This document shows, piece after piece, positions 12,691-26,429 of a stretch of DNA of 64,000 nt. The stretch lies in NCBI GenBank assembly GCA_030248225.1, contig JASANE010005039.1, forward strand, positions 50,465 through 114,464, given 5' to 3'. The position numbers and the translations under genes are program-made. The notes beneath the pieces are model-generated. The model did not search any database. It was not told the DNA's origin and saw nothing but the letters and a program-made list of their open reading frames with translations. Origin of the DNA: Trileptium ribeirensis (Eukaryota > Nematoda > Enoplea > Enoplida > Thoracostomopsidae). Positions within the stretch are counted from its first letter, which is position 1, and each line of letters opens with the position of its first letter.

Positions 12691-14528
12691 AAAAATTTTT
12701 ATACATTTGTTATGTTTTCAAATTACTAAAATATACGAAGCTAATATAGCTTTCAATATTTTTTGAAAGTTTTTGGTTCGCTTAATATTTCACGAATTTT
12801 TGTCGAGGCTTTAGTTCAAACTTGGTTTACGGCTCATTCTCATAAACCAAATTTGGTATTTTTAACTAATGGATGTTAATAGATTAATAGTGAAAAATTT
12901 ATTTGTGATGTACGGAAAGTTGTAGCGCAGACTACGTTTATAGACAAAGCAACAAAATATTTTTAATATTTTTCACCTTGATCATTAATAATCCTAAACC
13001 CTTTTGAATTTGTTCTTGATCTTCTACGACAGATCAAACGGTCAACTAAAAACGGCAAGATGAAATTTCAAAAAGAAGAATGATGGCGATAACATTTCAT
13101 AGTCAGATGTTTACAAAAACAACAGCTAATTTGCTATGAATGCGTCAAATTAACGATTCAGCTGCAACAGAACGGATTCTTTTGTATTGCAAATAGATTT
13201 AAACTATTTTTAACTGAAAAATACATTTTAACATAGTTTTTCAATTCTGTTAATGTTTTGCAAAATATCACAGCCCTTTTCGCTCAGTGAATTAGTCTAC
13301 ATGTCAGCTAGCGTTCAATAAACTGTTGCCTGCCGGAGTGCCGACTCTAACCCGACCCGTTTGCGTTCGAGTCTAGTCACTGGGCTATGCTGTCGCTGTT
13401 TCTTGGATCGTTAAGGCTTTTCATAACGTAAGCGAATCACTACTCGCAGTCAACCGCACGGTACGTCATGAACAGAGTAAAACGTACTACATCGTTTATA
13501 TTAACTCGGTCTGAAGCATCTACATGAGTTACAGGATTAAGAACTTATAAATAACCACGTCAAACGGTACTATGTACACTACTCATATATTGTTACGATT
13601 TCATATGCCCGTAATATCGCCGATTGAGTGTACAATAGGGTTAGATGGGTCTTCGGGCGGCGTTTCGCTGCGCCCTGATGGGCGGGACAAAGAAATTTAG
13701 CTCCACTGTGAATTACAGAGCGGAGAACGACACGCCAGATTCGAGCGCGTTCTAGTAATGCATGGGCAAGTGAAAGTTTATTAATGGCGACATTAACGTA
13801 ATGAAGAGCATACTGAAAGCGTAGACGTTGTTGAACCGTAAAATTGCTCATAGAGCTGGGCTTGTTAGTATTTTGAAGCAACTGAACATATATACCATAT
13901 TCAACTATTTCCGATAGCTGTTGTGCTCCACATAAACTAAAGATGAGTATAATAGCTTTAACGGTTAGGATTGGTGTTAGTGTACTATACCACAGGATGG
14001 CTGTGAGGACTAGTCGAATTATAAATAATCAAAATTCTGTTGTATTAAAAATTACAGTAATCGAAAGTTTTGGTTGGAATTATTTACTAGGCCGAGTGAT
14101 TCTCCTGGTTCCATGCTGTTACCCCGAATACATCGAGAACATTTAGAACTGCTGTACTCAGGTTAAAACCAATACGCAATTCGGAATGATAGGTGTTTTG
14201 TAGACTTAAGTTGCTTTCTTAATCTAGTAAATGTTTGGAACCATAATCAGTTTTGCTTGTAAATATTATTTTTGACAAAACTACTAATAGATATGCGTAA
14301 TTATCTCAGCTATCCCTAGTTCAGTTTGTATTATTTTGGTAGCCGTTTGCTATGGGGGGGTCAAGGCAGAATTTACTGCCATGCTTCCAACTCTTGTGTA
14401 CATTGAACCAAGGAACGGCAACATTAATACACACCGTCAAATTTTGAAAGTATATTATGATTTAAATACATAAATTCTACATGGTACGAGTATGTAGGTT
14501 CGGAAAATTTGAAACTTTTAGCAACTAT
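12691..14528. other. Intergenic DNA, no gene seen
   Basis: Mostly AT-rich. The part at about 13,270-13,880 is somewhat richer in GC and has a 100-codon minus ORF (13,881-13,579) without recognisable domains. A box B-like GTTCGAGTC at about 13,365 has no matching box A or stems. Confidence 0.5.
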
Positions 14529-16665
14529 GAAAAAATTACTATGCGAATTTTAGCAAGTTATAAACAATTTCCACATTTGCAAAACTCAAGCCGACCCTGC
14601 CGCACATCTGCAACCCGGTGAAACTATCTACATCCCTAAGGCTTAGACAAAAAATTACTATGCAAATTTTAGTAAGTTATAAACAATTTTCACATTTGCA
14701 AAACTCAAGCCGATCCTGCCGCACATCTCCAACCCGGTAAAACCATCTACATCCCTAAGGCTTACACAAAAAGTTACTATGCAAATTTTAGCAAGCTATA
14801 AACAATTTCCATATTTGCAAAACTCAAGCCGACATTGCCGCACATCTGCAACCCGGTGAAACCATCTACATCCCTAAGGCTTAGACAAAAAATTACTATG
14901 CAAAATTTTAGCAAGTTATAAACAATTTTCACATTTGCAAAACTCACGCCGATCCTGCCGCACATCTCCAACCCGGTAAAACCATCTACATCCCTAAGGC
15001 TTAGACAAAAAATTACTATGCAAATTTTAGCAAGCTATAAACAATTTCCACATTTACAAAACTCAACCCGACCCTGCCGCACATCTCCAACCCGGTAAAA
15101 CCATCTACATCCCTAAGGCTTAGACAAAAAATTACTATGCAAATTTTAGCAAGCTATAAACAATTTTCACATTTGCAAAACTCACGCCGATCCTGCCGCA
15201 CATCTCCAACCCGGTAAAACCATCTACATCCCTAAGGCGTAGACAAAAAATTACTATGCAAATTTTAGCAAGCTATAAACAATTTCCACATTTGCAAAAC
15301 TCAACCCGTCCCTGCCGTACATCTCCAACCCGGTAAAACCATCTACATCCCTAAGGCTTAGACAAAAAATTACTATGCAAATTTTAGCAAGCTATAAACA
15401 ATTTCCACATTTGCAAAACTCAACTCGTCCCCGCCGCACATCTCCAACCCGGTAAAACCATCTACATCCCTAAGGCGTAGACAAAAAATTACTATGCAAA
15501 TTTTAGCAAGCTATAAACAATTTCCACATTTGCAAAACTCAACCCGTCCCTGCCGCACATCTCCAACCCGGTAAAACCATCTACATCCCTAAGGCGTAGA
15601 CAAAAAATTACTATGCAAATTTTAGCAAGCTATAAACAATTTCCACATTTGCAAAACTCAACCCGTCCCTGCCGCACAACTCCAACCCGGTGAAATCATC
15701 TACATCCCTAAGGCGTAGACAAAAAATTACTATGCAAATTTTAGCAAGCTATAAACAATTTCCACATTTGCAAAACTCAACCCGTCCCTGCCGCACATCT
15801 CCAACCCGGTAAAACCATCTACATCCCTAAGGCGTAGAGAAAAAATTACTATGCAAATTTTAGCAAGCTATAAACAATTTCCACATTTGCAAAACTCAAC
15901 TCGTCCCTGCCGCACATCTCCAACCCGGTAAAACCATCTACATCCCTAAGGCGTATTACTATGCAAATTTTAGCAAGCTATAAACAATTTCCACATTTGC
16001 AAAACTCAACTCGTCCCTGCCGCACATCTCCAACCCGGTAAAACCATCTACATCCCTAAGGCGTAGACAAAAAATTACTATGCAAATTTTAGCAAGCTAT
16101 AAACAATTTCCACATTTGCAAAACTCAACCCGTCCCTGCCGCACATCTCCAACCCGGTAAAACCATCTACATCCCTAAGGCTTAGACAAAAAATTACTAT
16201 GCAAATTTTAGCAAGCTATAAACAATTTCCACATTTGCAAAACTCAATTCGTCCCTGCCGCACATCTCTAACCCGGTAAAACCATCTACATCCCTAAGGC
16301 GTAGACAAAAAATTACTATGCAAATTTTAGCAAGCTATAAACAATTTCCACATTTGCAAAACTCAACCCGTCCCTGCCGCACATCTCCAACCCGGTAAAA
16401 CCATCTACATCCCTAAGGCGTAGACAAAAAATTACTATGCAAATTTTAGCAAGCTATAAACAATTTCCACATTTGCAAAACTCAACCCGACCCTGCCGCA
16501 CATCTCCAACCCGGTAAAACCATCTACATCCCTAAGGCGTAGACAAAAAATTACTATGCAAATTTTAGCAAGCTATAAACAATTTCAACATTTGCAAAAC
16601 TCATCCCGTCCCTGCCGCACAACTCCAACCCGGTGAAACCATTTACCTCCCTAAGGCTTAGACTA
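14529..16665. repeat. 119-bp satellite, 18 copies
   Basis: The motif TTACTATGCAAATTTTAGC recurs at 14,536, 14,655, 14,774, 14,893, 15,013, then every 119 bases to 15,846, then 15,956 (a 9-bp deletion gives 110) and on to 16,551. Each unit also has AAACAATTTCCACATTTGC, a CCTGCCGCACATCTCCAACC segment and CATCCCTAAGGC. The left copies are more diverged and alternate between two variants (AAGCCGACCC and AGCCGATCC); the right copies are almost uniform, the pattern expected from local homogenisation. The last unit is again diverged. Confidence 0.97.
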
Positions 16666-17440
16666 GTTTCGTATATATTGCTTTAATATGAACTTGTATC
16701 ATGCATACGTCAATGAAAATCATGAACGCTAAAATTCAAATAATTACAAAGTTTTAAGCCAAGTTCAATTGCGTTTGCCTGTTTAGTCAGGCAGTCATCA
16801 AGAAACTGGTTGGTCGATGCTTTTTTAGGTCACGAAAAGCTTGTTAAGCAAAACTCAATCCAATATTTATTTTAAAACTCATTCTCTCAAAACTTTGATT
16901 ATTGAAAACAGAGATTCTTTATATTAAATGGGAATAATAATAGATTAGTTTTGCAAATTCATTCAATGAAATCCGGACTGATTTTAAATCTGTTTTGTGC
17001 ACAACAAAGTCTATTATTATTGTTATTTGAAAGCAACTAAACTTTTAAACTAAACAAACCAAAAGAAAAGAACTCTCATTTTTACAAAAGTGCTTGAGCC
17101 AAATCATTAAGCCAAATCTTGTTGATAATAGACCTTGGACAGCTGAATCGAAAGTATTGATATTTAAAGTTGTGTTTTATCTTAATTGCTTGCATTATTA
17201 TTTTATTGGATTTCGGCAGTTAATTCTACCGATAAACATACGTAACATGTACAATTAAAAGTTTTAAAATAATAATCAACTCAAAGAGCGTTGACATTGG
17301 CAAAAATTTAAATGGTCCTGATAAAGGCTAATTTTTAATTTGGGAAATCTCAAACGATCATGATAATGTACGAAAACTGACGCAAAATAAACCAGTCATC
17401 TATGGCTATATGAATATTACATAATTCACAACCACGATAT
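16666..17440. other. AT-rich DNA, no gene seen
   Basis: No features recognised. Confidence 0.6.
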
Positions 17441-17575
17441 AAATATTTATAATAATGCCGTTATCTGTATACTAAGCCTGAGCCTTAGCCTAAGCTCAGA
17501 TCCGGATATGAGCCTTATACTAAGTCTACGTCGAGGGATGCTGCCTTCCCGATCTTCCCGGCCACGCATCACTAA
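17441..17575. repeat. CTTAGCC-family copy
   Basis: TATACTAAGCCTGAGCCTTA and CTAAGCTCAG, followed by CTAAGTCTACGTCGAGGGATG and CTGCCTTCCCG. Order and spacing match the copy at 7.48 kb. Confidence 0.6.
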
Positions 17576-20500
17576 TATGTTCCTTTTACTGATGTTATAA
17601 TGCCCCGCTGCAAATGGTTACAGTTGCTCAAATATTTATGTAACATTTAAGCCATTCATTGTTGCTTAACTATAAATAAACGGATATGTTTTAAAATTTA
17701 ACGGGTAAACTGGCATTAACATGATATTTCGTTTTCTTTCCTTCATTATACAAACTGTTCTTTGGCAATAACGAAGTTTCCAGATTTTCTTTTTCGTTGT
17801 TTTGCAGATATCATGTTTTCAGAAAATGAGGATCCGAAGAGAGAGGTTTAATTAATAATAAAACGGAGTCACAATTGACCGTGAGTCAGTGCCAAACTGA
17901 ACCAGTCATGATTTCTGTGACTGAAGTCTTTAGGTTTTGTCATAAGGCAGTGATATGAGTCTTAACAATTGGATGGCATAGTCGGCATTGCAGGAGATGT
18001 ACATTCTAAATGGTTGGAACACCATAATCCGAATCTGGCATAAAGGACAAAAATGAAGGTTTTACATGTATTGAACGCGATTGGACCTTTTGGGGTATTT
18101 TTAAACTTTGGCTTACACATGAGCTCATAGCTCGAAAACAGTGTCAATTTGATGTTCCAATATCGCGCAATCTGCTTCAAAAGTATATAGGAAGTGGTTC
18201 GCAGCTCCCGTATCGGCAATCGTAGTTCATCAATTTCAGTGTCAACGATTCTGGGCAGCTCAGATAAGCAATAGTTACGGAATTTTGGTTGGAATTGCAT
18301 AACAGGCTTAACGGCCGTTGAAGAAATTATACTAGCAATCCTACATAGTCAATGGTCGAATAAACATTATATTATATTTTTATAATAACCCAACAAGGCG
18401 GTATAACACCAATTTTATCATTGATTGTAATTATTTTAATTCAAAACACTAGCTGTAACCACAACATGCTTGGCTGTCAAAAGCTGAATTATTGTTAAGG
18501 CTAATTGACGATTCTTTTAAGAGAAATATGCCACAACAATTTAAAATTGTCGTGGTACCTTAGTTTGTATAAAAATGAACATAGAATATCTCGCTATAAA
18601 GAGGTATTCCCATGCCGAGTTTCAAGCATGAAAGGTGTGCTCTGGAAACTAATTTAATGGCTGTTACGGCACGAAAACATAAAACTATGTGTTTAAGAGA
18701 AATTAGGGTATGATACATTTTAACCATTTCCGCTCTAACAATTTATAGCACACATTACACCGCGTATTATACAAGTTGTCCTAATGTTATGGGAAAGCAA
18801 ACTTTACCTGCCCTTATTAATGGTCCACCATTAATGCTCACCTAATGTCTCACCTTTAGAACTTGGGCCACTTTGGGGGGACTCTACCGTATGTGACTAT
18901 GAATGTCAAACATGTAAACATGGCGGCAGTCTGTGAACTAGGCAGTGTTACACCGCCTGACGCAGTGCGGGGTATATAGTGTTCAAAAGGTGGTAAAATT
19001 ATAACGTTTAATCATCCTATTTTGTTATTTTTTATAAATTTGTACTGTGGACAGTTTTAAGTTGACCGATCCCAAGTAATTTACTGTTAAGGAACGTAAA
19101 ATGTGCTGCTGAACGTATTTCGTCGAATTTGAATTTCACCAAAAACCTATGTTCGCGAAAAGAAACTGACACTGTAAAGATCCGTTTCGCTTACGACATT
19201 ATAGTTACATTAAATTTGTTCGCGACGAAAGGCGAATCCTAAATCAAAGCTGATAAAAGTTACTATCCTGTAATTTTCTGTTGGGGAATCGCTAATTCAG
19301 GAATAGCAATGACCTGAATAGCATTTGGTAATTGTTACATGTGAATAGGGATTCGACGGATATTACAAAATAGGATGATTTCATCTTAAGTTCAGACGCA
19401 TATTAATATGTAATATTTGCACCGAGAATTTGCACTGTATTGTATGTGCAGTTGAATATATAACTAGTTTTTTAGCGCCAATGAATCGCCAGCTTTGAAC
19501 AAACGATTCCATTCCAGACTAAAAAACCTGATAAGGACAATATTGTTGGGCATTAACTGTGTGACACATATCTGAGACGGGAGGCATGAAATACTGCTGT
19601 ATACGGCCAGATCGGAAAGGATACAACGTGAACAAAAATTGAACCTGATGGAAACACATCGGATCGGGCGCAATGTGAACACGGATTAAGGGTCGGAATT
19701 TACTTCGAGTCTTACTAGGAGAATATTAATGTATTTTCGAAATGCAGTCTCCTTCATACACGATTTTACTCTATCAGTGTCATAAAATCTGTAATAAACG
19801 TGGTTTTATTATAGTGAATCGCTAAACATTGTGCTAAATAAACAGTTAAATGATTCTCAAAAGCCAAGTTATAACACTTTTGTGAAACCATTTCGTAAGG
19901 TTTTCAATGCCACAGGGACGTCATTAGTAGTGCTGCATTTGGAAAGCACAATAAAGTAGGCCACAAATATTCACAAATTCAACATTTTATTGCAGAACAA
20001 CCTGTGCAGTCCTCATAAACTGCTAGCATGACGATTAGAAACTAGAATGTTGTATATCTTATGACTTTAAGTCACGAAAAAAAACATGACTTTAAGAAAA
20101 ATCGGAATAATAAACCTGCAGAATGAAGCTGCCGCGCGGGCTCAAATGACGTATGGAACGCTTACCATCGAGATATAAGCATATCGACCGGTCAATCTGT
20201 ATTAGCTCCTGCGTCATAGAGTACTACTCAAACGTAGTTCTAGTAGGAAATTGGCGAAACCAATACGGCGGTCTGCTTGCTCGAAAGGTGCGGACGGCGG
20301 TCTCCACTGGGCTGCTCTTACCTGCGCCCGTCTTCGACTCTAGTTTAACTGAAATGGGGAAATTCTTAACCTTTTTGTTCCTAAATTGACATACTTGTCA
20401 CAGTGTACATTGCGCCTCGAGTTGATTGCTTTGTTTGTCATTCGGCGTGTTTTTTACACGCGTTGTTATTCTTTCTCTTTGCGAGGTATTTAAGGAACAG

Positions 20501-20830
20501 AGCAACAGCTCCTAAAAAGCATAGTGGCTAGTACATAAGACTCACACCTAATCGATTCATGTTAAATTCCGTCATTGGAGTAAAAGTTTGTTCAATTTTA
20601 TACATAATACGCTTGATTTTAAGATGGAAATAAGGGTTAATCAATATTTCGACTATTGTTCGAGTAATAAATCATAGATCATATCAAAATTTATAACTAA
20701 AGTTGTTATCAAGTCTATTACTTTATGACACTTAGAGTTATTTGGTATAGTTACGACTGTATACTTAGGTTATAAGGCGCTGATACAATGCTCGTAAACA
20801 TGGAAATGCATTTTAAAACCTTGGATGAAT
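17576..20830. other. AT-rich DNA, no gene seen
   Basis: Short ORFs at 18,300-17,962 (minus, 112 codons), 19,682-19,464 (minus) and 20,153-20,389 (plus) show no recognisable family and no splice context I can support. Confidence 0.5.
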
Positions 20831-20985
20831 GCCATGTCGCTGTTGATATAGTAAGCCATGCGTTAGCCTTAGCCTAAGCCTAGGTCCTTATATTTGACAT
20901 GCACTAAGCCTAACTCGGGACCTCCGGAACCCCCCTGATCTAAACAGTGCTTTTGTGTAACGATACAACGTATTGTCAATCAGAG
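20831..20985. repeat. CTTAGCC-family copy
   Basis: GTTAGCCTTAGCC, TAAGCCTAGGTCC and CATGCACTAAGCCTAACTCG, then GTAACGATACAACGTA, parallel the copy at 7.48-7.66 kb. Confidence 0.65.
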
Positions 20986-22793
20986 TTACCTGGGACGAAA
21001 TTACGATAAGTCAGTTCGTTAGAATTTACCATACTTAGAATACGTTTATTATCTCCATCCTTGCGAAATTTGACCAAAACGTTCTAAGATTATTTATATC
21101 ACAACGAATATTGCAATAATACTACCACTAAATATTTAAGATGCAGTTCGCAATACAGCTCTAACTGCATCAGCATATATTGCATAACCATAGCAGCACC
21201 AGGTTTGAAGTCCCAGGGGCAATAATGGTAATTTTGGGAGGGAGGAGGCCTTAGGCCTCCCCAGGGGATCAGCTGCTAGGCCAGTGGGGAGAGGTAATCA
21301 GAACTCAGCGGGTAGGAGGTATATTTTCGAAAATTTCTGGGACTCAAAAATTTTTCTAAATGCAGCCATTTTCCCACGATTTTTGCCAATGTTTCACCAA
21401 TTTTGAAAAATTTTCTACCAATTTTTCTCTATTTTTTCTTCGGCGTGCGTGGACGCCTCCAACGATTGAGCTTCGAGCATCAGGAGATAATGCCCCTCAC
21501 TATGAGTATGTATATGTGAAACATTTTGTTATTTGAGCTCGTTATACGGTGTTCGTTTGGGCTTGGGTTGTATTCCTTCTCTTTACGGGGTTCCACAACA
21601 ACCCGAATAGCCTTTCCTAAACAGTTCAGTGTTAGACTGAATTTAGATAGCACAAACTTGCGGGCAAGTTGGTAATATTGGCATGTCTATTACACCATCA
21701 CAACATATGATACAGTTGCGGAAGAAGGCCAAAAACGCGTTCACCACATGATAATGGTAAAAGAAGAGCTTTATATTTTCTATTGATCATATGTATATTA
21801 TTAAATCCATAAGGTTAAGACTATACCGAATTAGATTTAGCTATAAAAAAATTATTGCCTCAATCCCGGTAACGAATTTTCGTTGACGGATCAGTAGGGA
21901 ATTTTGCAAAAAAGTTTTAATTAGTAACTGTGTGCTCACTGTTTGTTTTCATTCAAGCTACATAAGTAACATTAGTAGCAGTTGCGTGCCTGCTTGATTT
22001 CTCATTTTTTTGGTATTTTGTTAATAGTGTAAGCGTGGCAATTTTCTGTGCAACCGCGTCCTTGCTTGCATGCGCTCTTTTTTACAAACTTCTCTAGTCA
22101 TCTAGTCATCGGGTCAACCTGGTGGCATTTAGTTAATCGTTCTCCAAAGGAAATCTTTCCCGGCACAGATATCGCTTGTCATCTCGGACAGTAACTGTTA
22201 TTTTTAAGATATCAAATTGTTAATAGTTGCGGTCGGTACTCATACTGAACCTGACCTATAACATAAAAGTGTTTGCCAGTTTGTCGATTTTTCTGTGCTA
22301 GTGCCATGGAAGTGGTGGAATGCCTGTGTAGCACTTCTAGATACGAATTACCACGATACCGACCTAGAGAGCGTAAAACCATCTTTGCTTTGTCATGTTC
22401 CTAGCGGCTAGCCGGTCTGTTTGTGACAGAAACTATAAAATTATTTTGGGGTTTACTCTCTGTAGCCGGAGCCACAGTTCGCTATGCGTGTTTTTTTGGG
22501 TTGCTCCGCGTTTTGCTTTTGTTGCGTCCTGCATTTGTATCCGTCTTGCGTTTCTATACTGTTATTCAATATAGTATGGTGCAGTACTGAATAACTCGTT
22601 ATCAGGTTCTCCATCGTGTTTTTGTTCAACTTTTGTAACGTAAATCGCATCGTAAACTGAAATTTATAGTTGTTGAGCGGTGAATAGGATCTAACTTTTA
22701 ACTGGCAATTAATTTCATATGTTGTTGTTAATAACGTAACGATAAATCATGCAACTTGTTTTACTCTGGATATCGCAGCAATTTTTAGCATTT
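20986..22793. other. Mixed intergenic DNA with a palindromic GC-rich patch
   Basis: At about 21,235-21,262 a GGGAGG...CCTCCCC inverted repeat centred on GGAGGCCTTAGGCCTCC forms a strong hairpin inside a GC-richer stretch (21,195-21,510). No gene is recognised. The remainder is ordinary AT-rich DNA. Confidence 0.5.
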
Positions 22794-22798
22794 ATAAT

Positions 22799-23306
22799 GC
22801 TGCGTTCACGTTATAATGACCCCAACGTTTGGAACCTATGTACCCCACACAGTGTCAGACACACTGTTGACAACAGGGTGTCTTAGACACCCCCATGTTT
22901 TTAATAAATTTTTTCAACGGTAGCTAGTTACGCGTATTACCACTTGCCGACAGTGTCAGGCACACCGTGTCTTCTGGCAGTTTTATTGACACTGTTCGGA
23001 ATTATTTGAGCAATGTTCATATGGGCTAGATACAAATGTCGAGAATTTAGGAAAAACTCTACAGGACAGTTGACTAATAAAGCGCATTCGCTACAGACGG
23101 TGTCCGTTATAGTTAATTCGCGCTAAATTGGTAGCTAAGGGTGTGTACGACACTGTCTAGAAAAAATTTAGTAGCTAAGGATGTGTCATACACCCTCGGC
23201 ATCTGATTTACAGTATGGGTGTCACCCTGACTGTCTATACGGTAGGGTCGCGACCACAGGGGGTCAAAAGTTCCAAACAGCGGGGACATTATAATGTGAA
23301 CGCCGC
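22799..23306. mobile_element. Non-autonomous DNA transposon with terminal inverted repeats (508 bp) and ATAAT duplication
   Basis: The left end GCTGCGTTCACGTTATAATG and the complement of the right end, GCGGCGTTCACATTATAATG, match over roughly 45 bases with a few differences (continuing to CCCC near 22,849 and 23,257). ATAAT flanks both sides (22,794-22,798 and 23,307-23,311), a candidate 5-bp target-site duplication. The interior has no ORF but carries many GTGTC/GACAC motifs in both orientations (for example CAGTGTCAGACACACTG at about 22,852). Confidence 0.8.
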
Positions 23307-23311
23307 ATAAT

Positions 23312-25500
23312 GCAGCATCGTTATACTGAAAGCGGGACTTGTAAAGTTTTTATCTTGCAAGATATTTTGCAATTTCTAGCAGATGTACGAATGGCAGCTT
23401 TTCTGGCTTTGGGATCGTCTTTTTTTCAGCTTATTCTGGCTCCGGTAGGCCATTTTGTATTGTGTTGCACACTTGGCTTGTTGTTGGATTCTTTAACCAC
23501 CTTCGTCTCGACAGCGATTCAACGTAGGCCGCCGGGTAAACACCCGCGAGTCTTTTTATTTAGTAAAATGTCTAGGCGACGTGAGGTAAGTGACATTTAA
23601 ATCAAGACAAATTTAAACAAATTTGGTAGCGTCTCTAACCATTTTCAAGACAAATCTTTTCGCTCACGGAGAACTACATCGTGTCCTGATACGGCAGTTT
23701 TATACTTAATATCCATAAGAGGTCTGGGGACCAGAAATAGGTTGTGAACAGCTGGATGTTAAATTGTTTCGAATTTATACTATATTGGTGTGTCGATTAA
23801 TAATTCTTTGCTTGATTGTGTTGTACATGTAATATAAATGATGTGGTTTGCGTTGTGCGCAGGATCGTTTTCGCACCCGCGGTCTCTTTGTCACAAGATT
23901 TTTGGGCTTAGGGTCCTATAAAAACGTCTTTTTGGCTGCTATAATCAAAATTCAATCCCAGGCGACAAGGGGCTTTTTCACGAAACCTTCCTTTCTAACT
24001 AACGTAATTTATGGCCCAGGAATATATATTTTCGGTGATTGTATATGGCCGAGAACTATATAAAATTTGGCAACTATTTTCTTCAGGTACAAACTTTACT
24101 TTGCGGTTCGTGAGCATTATTTTAAATTGTTTAACCAGCAATATTTTTATTGCATCAGTGACCATAATCTCTAATCAGTTAAACTTGCAAGGTCTTTGCG
24201 AGACTTATGGTGTAGTTGGGCACATGACACATTCAGTTATAGTTTTATCATTAAATGATTTTACATTTGGGTTGGGTGGATTTAGCTCTGCAACTGAGTT
24301 ATCGGCGTTTTGTTGGTTAATGTTCGCGACAAACAGTTGAAGTTAAAATTTTCTTAGCGAATCAAGCTCCATCACTCTTTTACGCTACTGTTTGGATTGA
24401 TTAGGCAAAGTAAAATAACCGGCTACACGGTCCACTCGAGGAGTTGGATTTTGATTAGAACAGGTCTCGATCAGCGGCGTCTTCTTTTCACTCGTAATAT
24501 AGCTTCAGTCTCGCTTTTAACTTTGAATTATTCGACGGTGGTCATTGTAGTGTGTGGTTAGTCTCACTTATTTTGCACTGTCTATTGTCATTTAGTTTGT
24601 GTGGCATAAAAACCTGCTTGGATTTTATGCCGTAGAATAGTTCGAAGTGTGGGAAAAGTAGCTTTGAGTCTTAGACTTTGTATTTTGAATCCAAACTGTT
24701 CTCCCGGGTCAATAGTTATCTCGGCCTTAGGTGCCGTGATTTTCGGCCTCTTTTGGTGACTGGTCGTATAGCGCGCCCGAAAAGTGTGCTCGCAGTCATA
24801 TATTTTGCACGTGTCCACAAGCGTAGGTGATCAGTTCATAGTAAATAACATAAGGTCTCACCGTGTTCACTGTACGGAAGTGCTTTCAAGCCCGCTGTTC
24901 ATGTCGATACTCAACTTTCAATGCTTACACAGTGTACTCACTTATGTTTTATGCGATGCTTTGCATTGTTACTATGCCTGCAGTAAACGAATGCTTGATG
25001 TTTCTTGTGTTGAAGCGATTGGCCTTAGGTCCTCCGGGATCGGCCGAAGTCAAGGTATCGTCTGTTTTATTAATGACTGTACAGCCGTATTGAGCAAGTC
25101 AGAAGTGGCGTTGGAGCCGCCCATACGCCGAACCGTGCCCGCTAGCTGTAGTCTTCTAGCGGAGTTGCACTCCGTTAGCCTCCAGTTGCCCTGTTGTGCT
25201 GCAGAAAACTGTTCGAGAAATAATTTAGTGTTCCGAGAAAGACGTTATATAGGTTCGTTGTGACAGTGTGTACCTGCTACAGTCTAGACAATTTTCCACT
25301 AACTGAAATTTTTAAATGACTGGGAATGTATCCAAGCCAATAAGCCTGCCTACAGGCTAGGATAATGCTGTCTTGTCATTAAAGTTTTCGTACGTCTGAC
25401 AAACATGATTGCTTTGAGCAGTTTGATTGGGTGGTGGGCAATGTTTTACATGATCAAGCTTAACGAACAATGATACCATCAGCAAAAGTAATCATAACCA
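23312..25500. other. Segment with several medium ORFs but no recognised gene
   Basis: Plus-strand ORFs at 23,310-23,600 (96 codons), 24,011-24,340 (109 codons, hydrophobic start) and 24,784-25,263 (159 codons) are longer than elsewhere in the AT-rich part, and GC is slightly raised. None shows a domain I recognise. They may be transposon-derived, exons of a non-coding transcript, or chance. Confidence 0.35.
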
Positions 25501-25855
25501 CGTGTGTCTAGCTCCGTAGTTTACTACGTCGGATCGCATTCATGCTAAGCAAGTTCTATAGTCTCGTCAAGGCGAAAGTGTGGATGACGTGTAGTATGTT
25601 CAGCGAGGATTAGTCTAAGGGACTTGGAATGTGAGAGAAAATGGAATGTCCCTCTCTCGTGGTTGTCCGGTGCCGTCTTACCTCCTGGGTAGCATGAGTG
25701 GTCACTGCTTTGGGCATCACACAAATCACACATCGATCGGGATTTGAGCCATAATTGTGCCTTAGGGAGTGTACGGGGACGGTCTTCTTCTGCCTTCACT
25801 AAACGAATGGAACGTCACATCGGGGATCCTTTCATCCACTAGGCCACATGTGCAG
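25500..25855 (-). repeat. Possible tRNA-derived SINE
   Basis: A box A-like TGGCCTAGTGG (25,846-25,836, minus strand) heads a stretch with GATCCCCGATGTG and then a GC-balanced body with an 84-codon ORF. Box B is poor. The body runs to about 25,500. Confidence 0.35.
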
Positions 25856-26429
25856 CAAACTTGAGGCCCTACCACACACTGTGGCCTGAGGACGGCGGTT
25901 TATTATGCCTGCGGGTTGTTCCCGGGTTGACTAGTTACCAGGGACCTGGAAGATTTTCCGGGTTACGATTCCCCTGCATTGTCACAGGCTCGATTTTATA
26001 AAACAGCCAAATTTGGTTGCTAATTAAAAAAATTCAGCTCGATTTTAGTAGTGCTTTGCTTTAAAAAATTATCATAAACTTTGTGGATTTAGCAGCATAA
26101 ATCTGTATAGTTACGACACAACAGTACAGAGATTTTCGACTAAATGTAAAACGATGGAAGCTAATTTCTATATAAGTTCGATTTTTTATATTCTAGAATT
26201 TGGGAAATTTTTAAAATCGGGTAAATTATGCGGCATTTTCAAATTATCAATTTGGCGGTAAAAATACTAAACACATTTACCCAACAAGTAACTACACAAT
26301 AACTATTTCACCGTATGAACAAGCCAAAATGTATAACTATTAAAATATATCTATGAAGTAATAGCTTACTTTACCACTGTCTTGTGTAATGTATATGGAA
26401 TAATTCGCTTCTATACAAAATCATTCGTA
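25856..26429. other. AT-rich DNA, no gene seen
   Basis: No features recognised. Confidence 0.6.

Noticed and set aside
13290..13420. Possible tRNA around GCGTTCGAGTC
   Set aside because: Only a box B-like motif; no box A at the right distance and no acceptor or anticodon stem.
24784..25263. 159-codon plus-strand ORF as a possible host gene
   Set aside because: No recognisable domain, irregular composition and overlapping alternative frames; not enough to call a gene.
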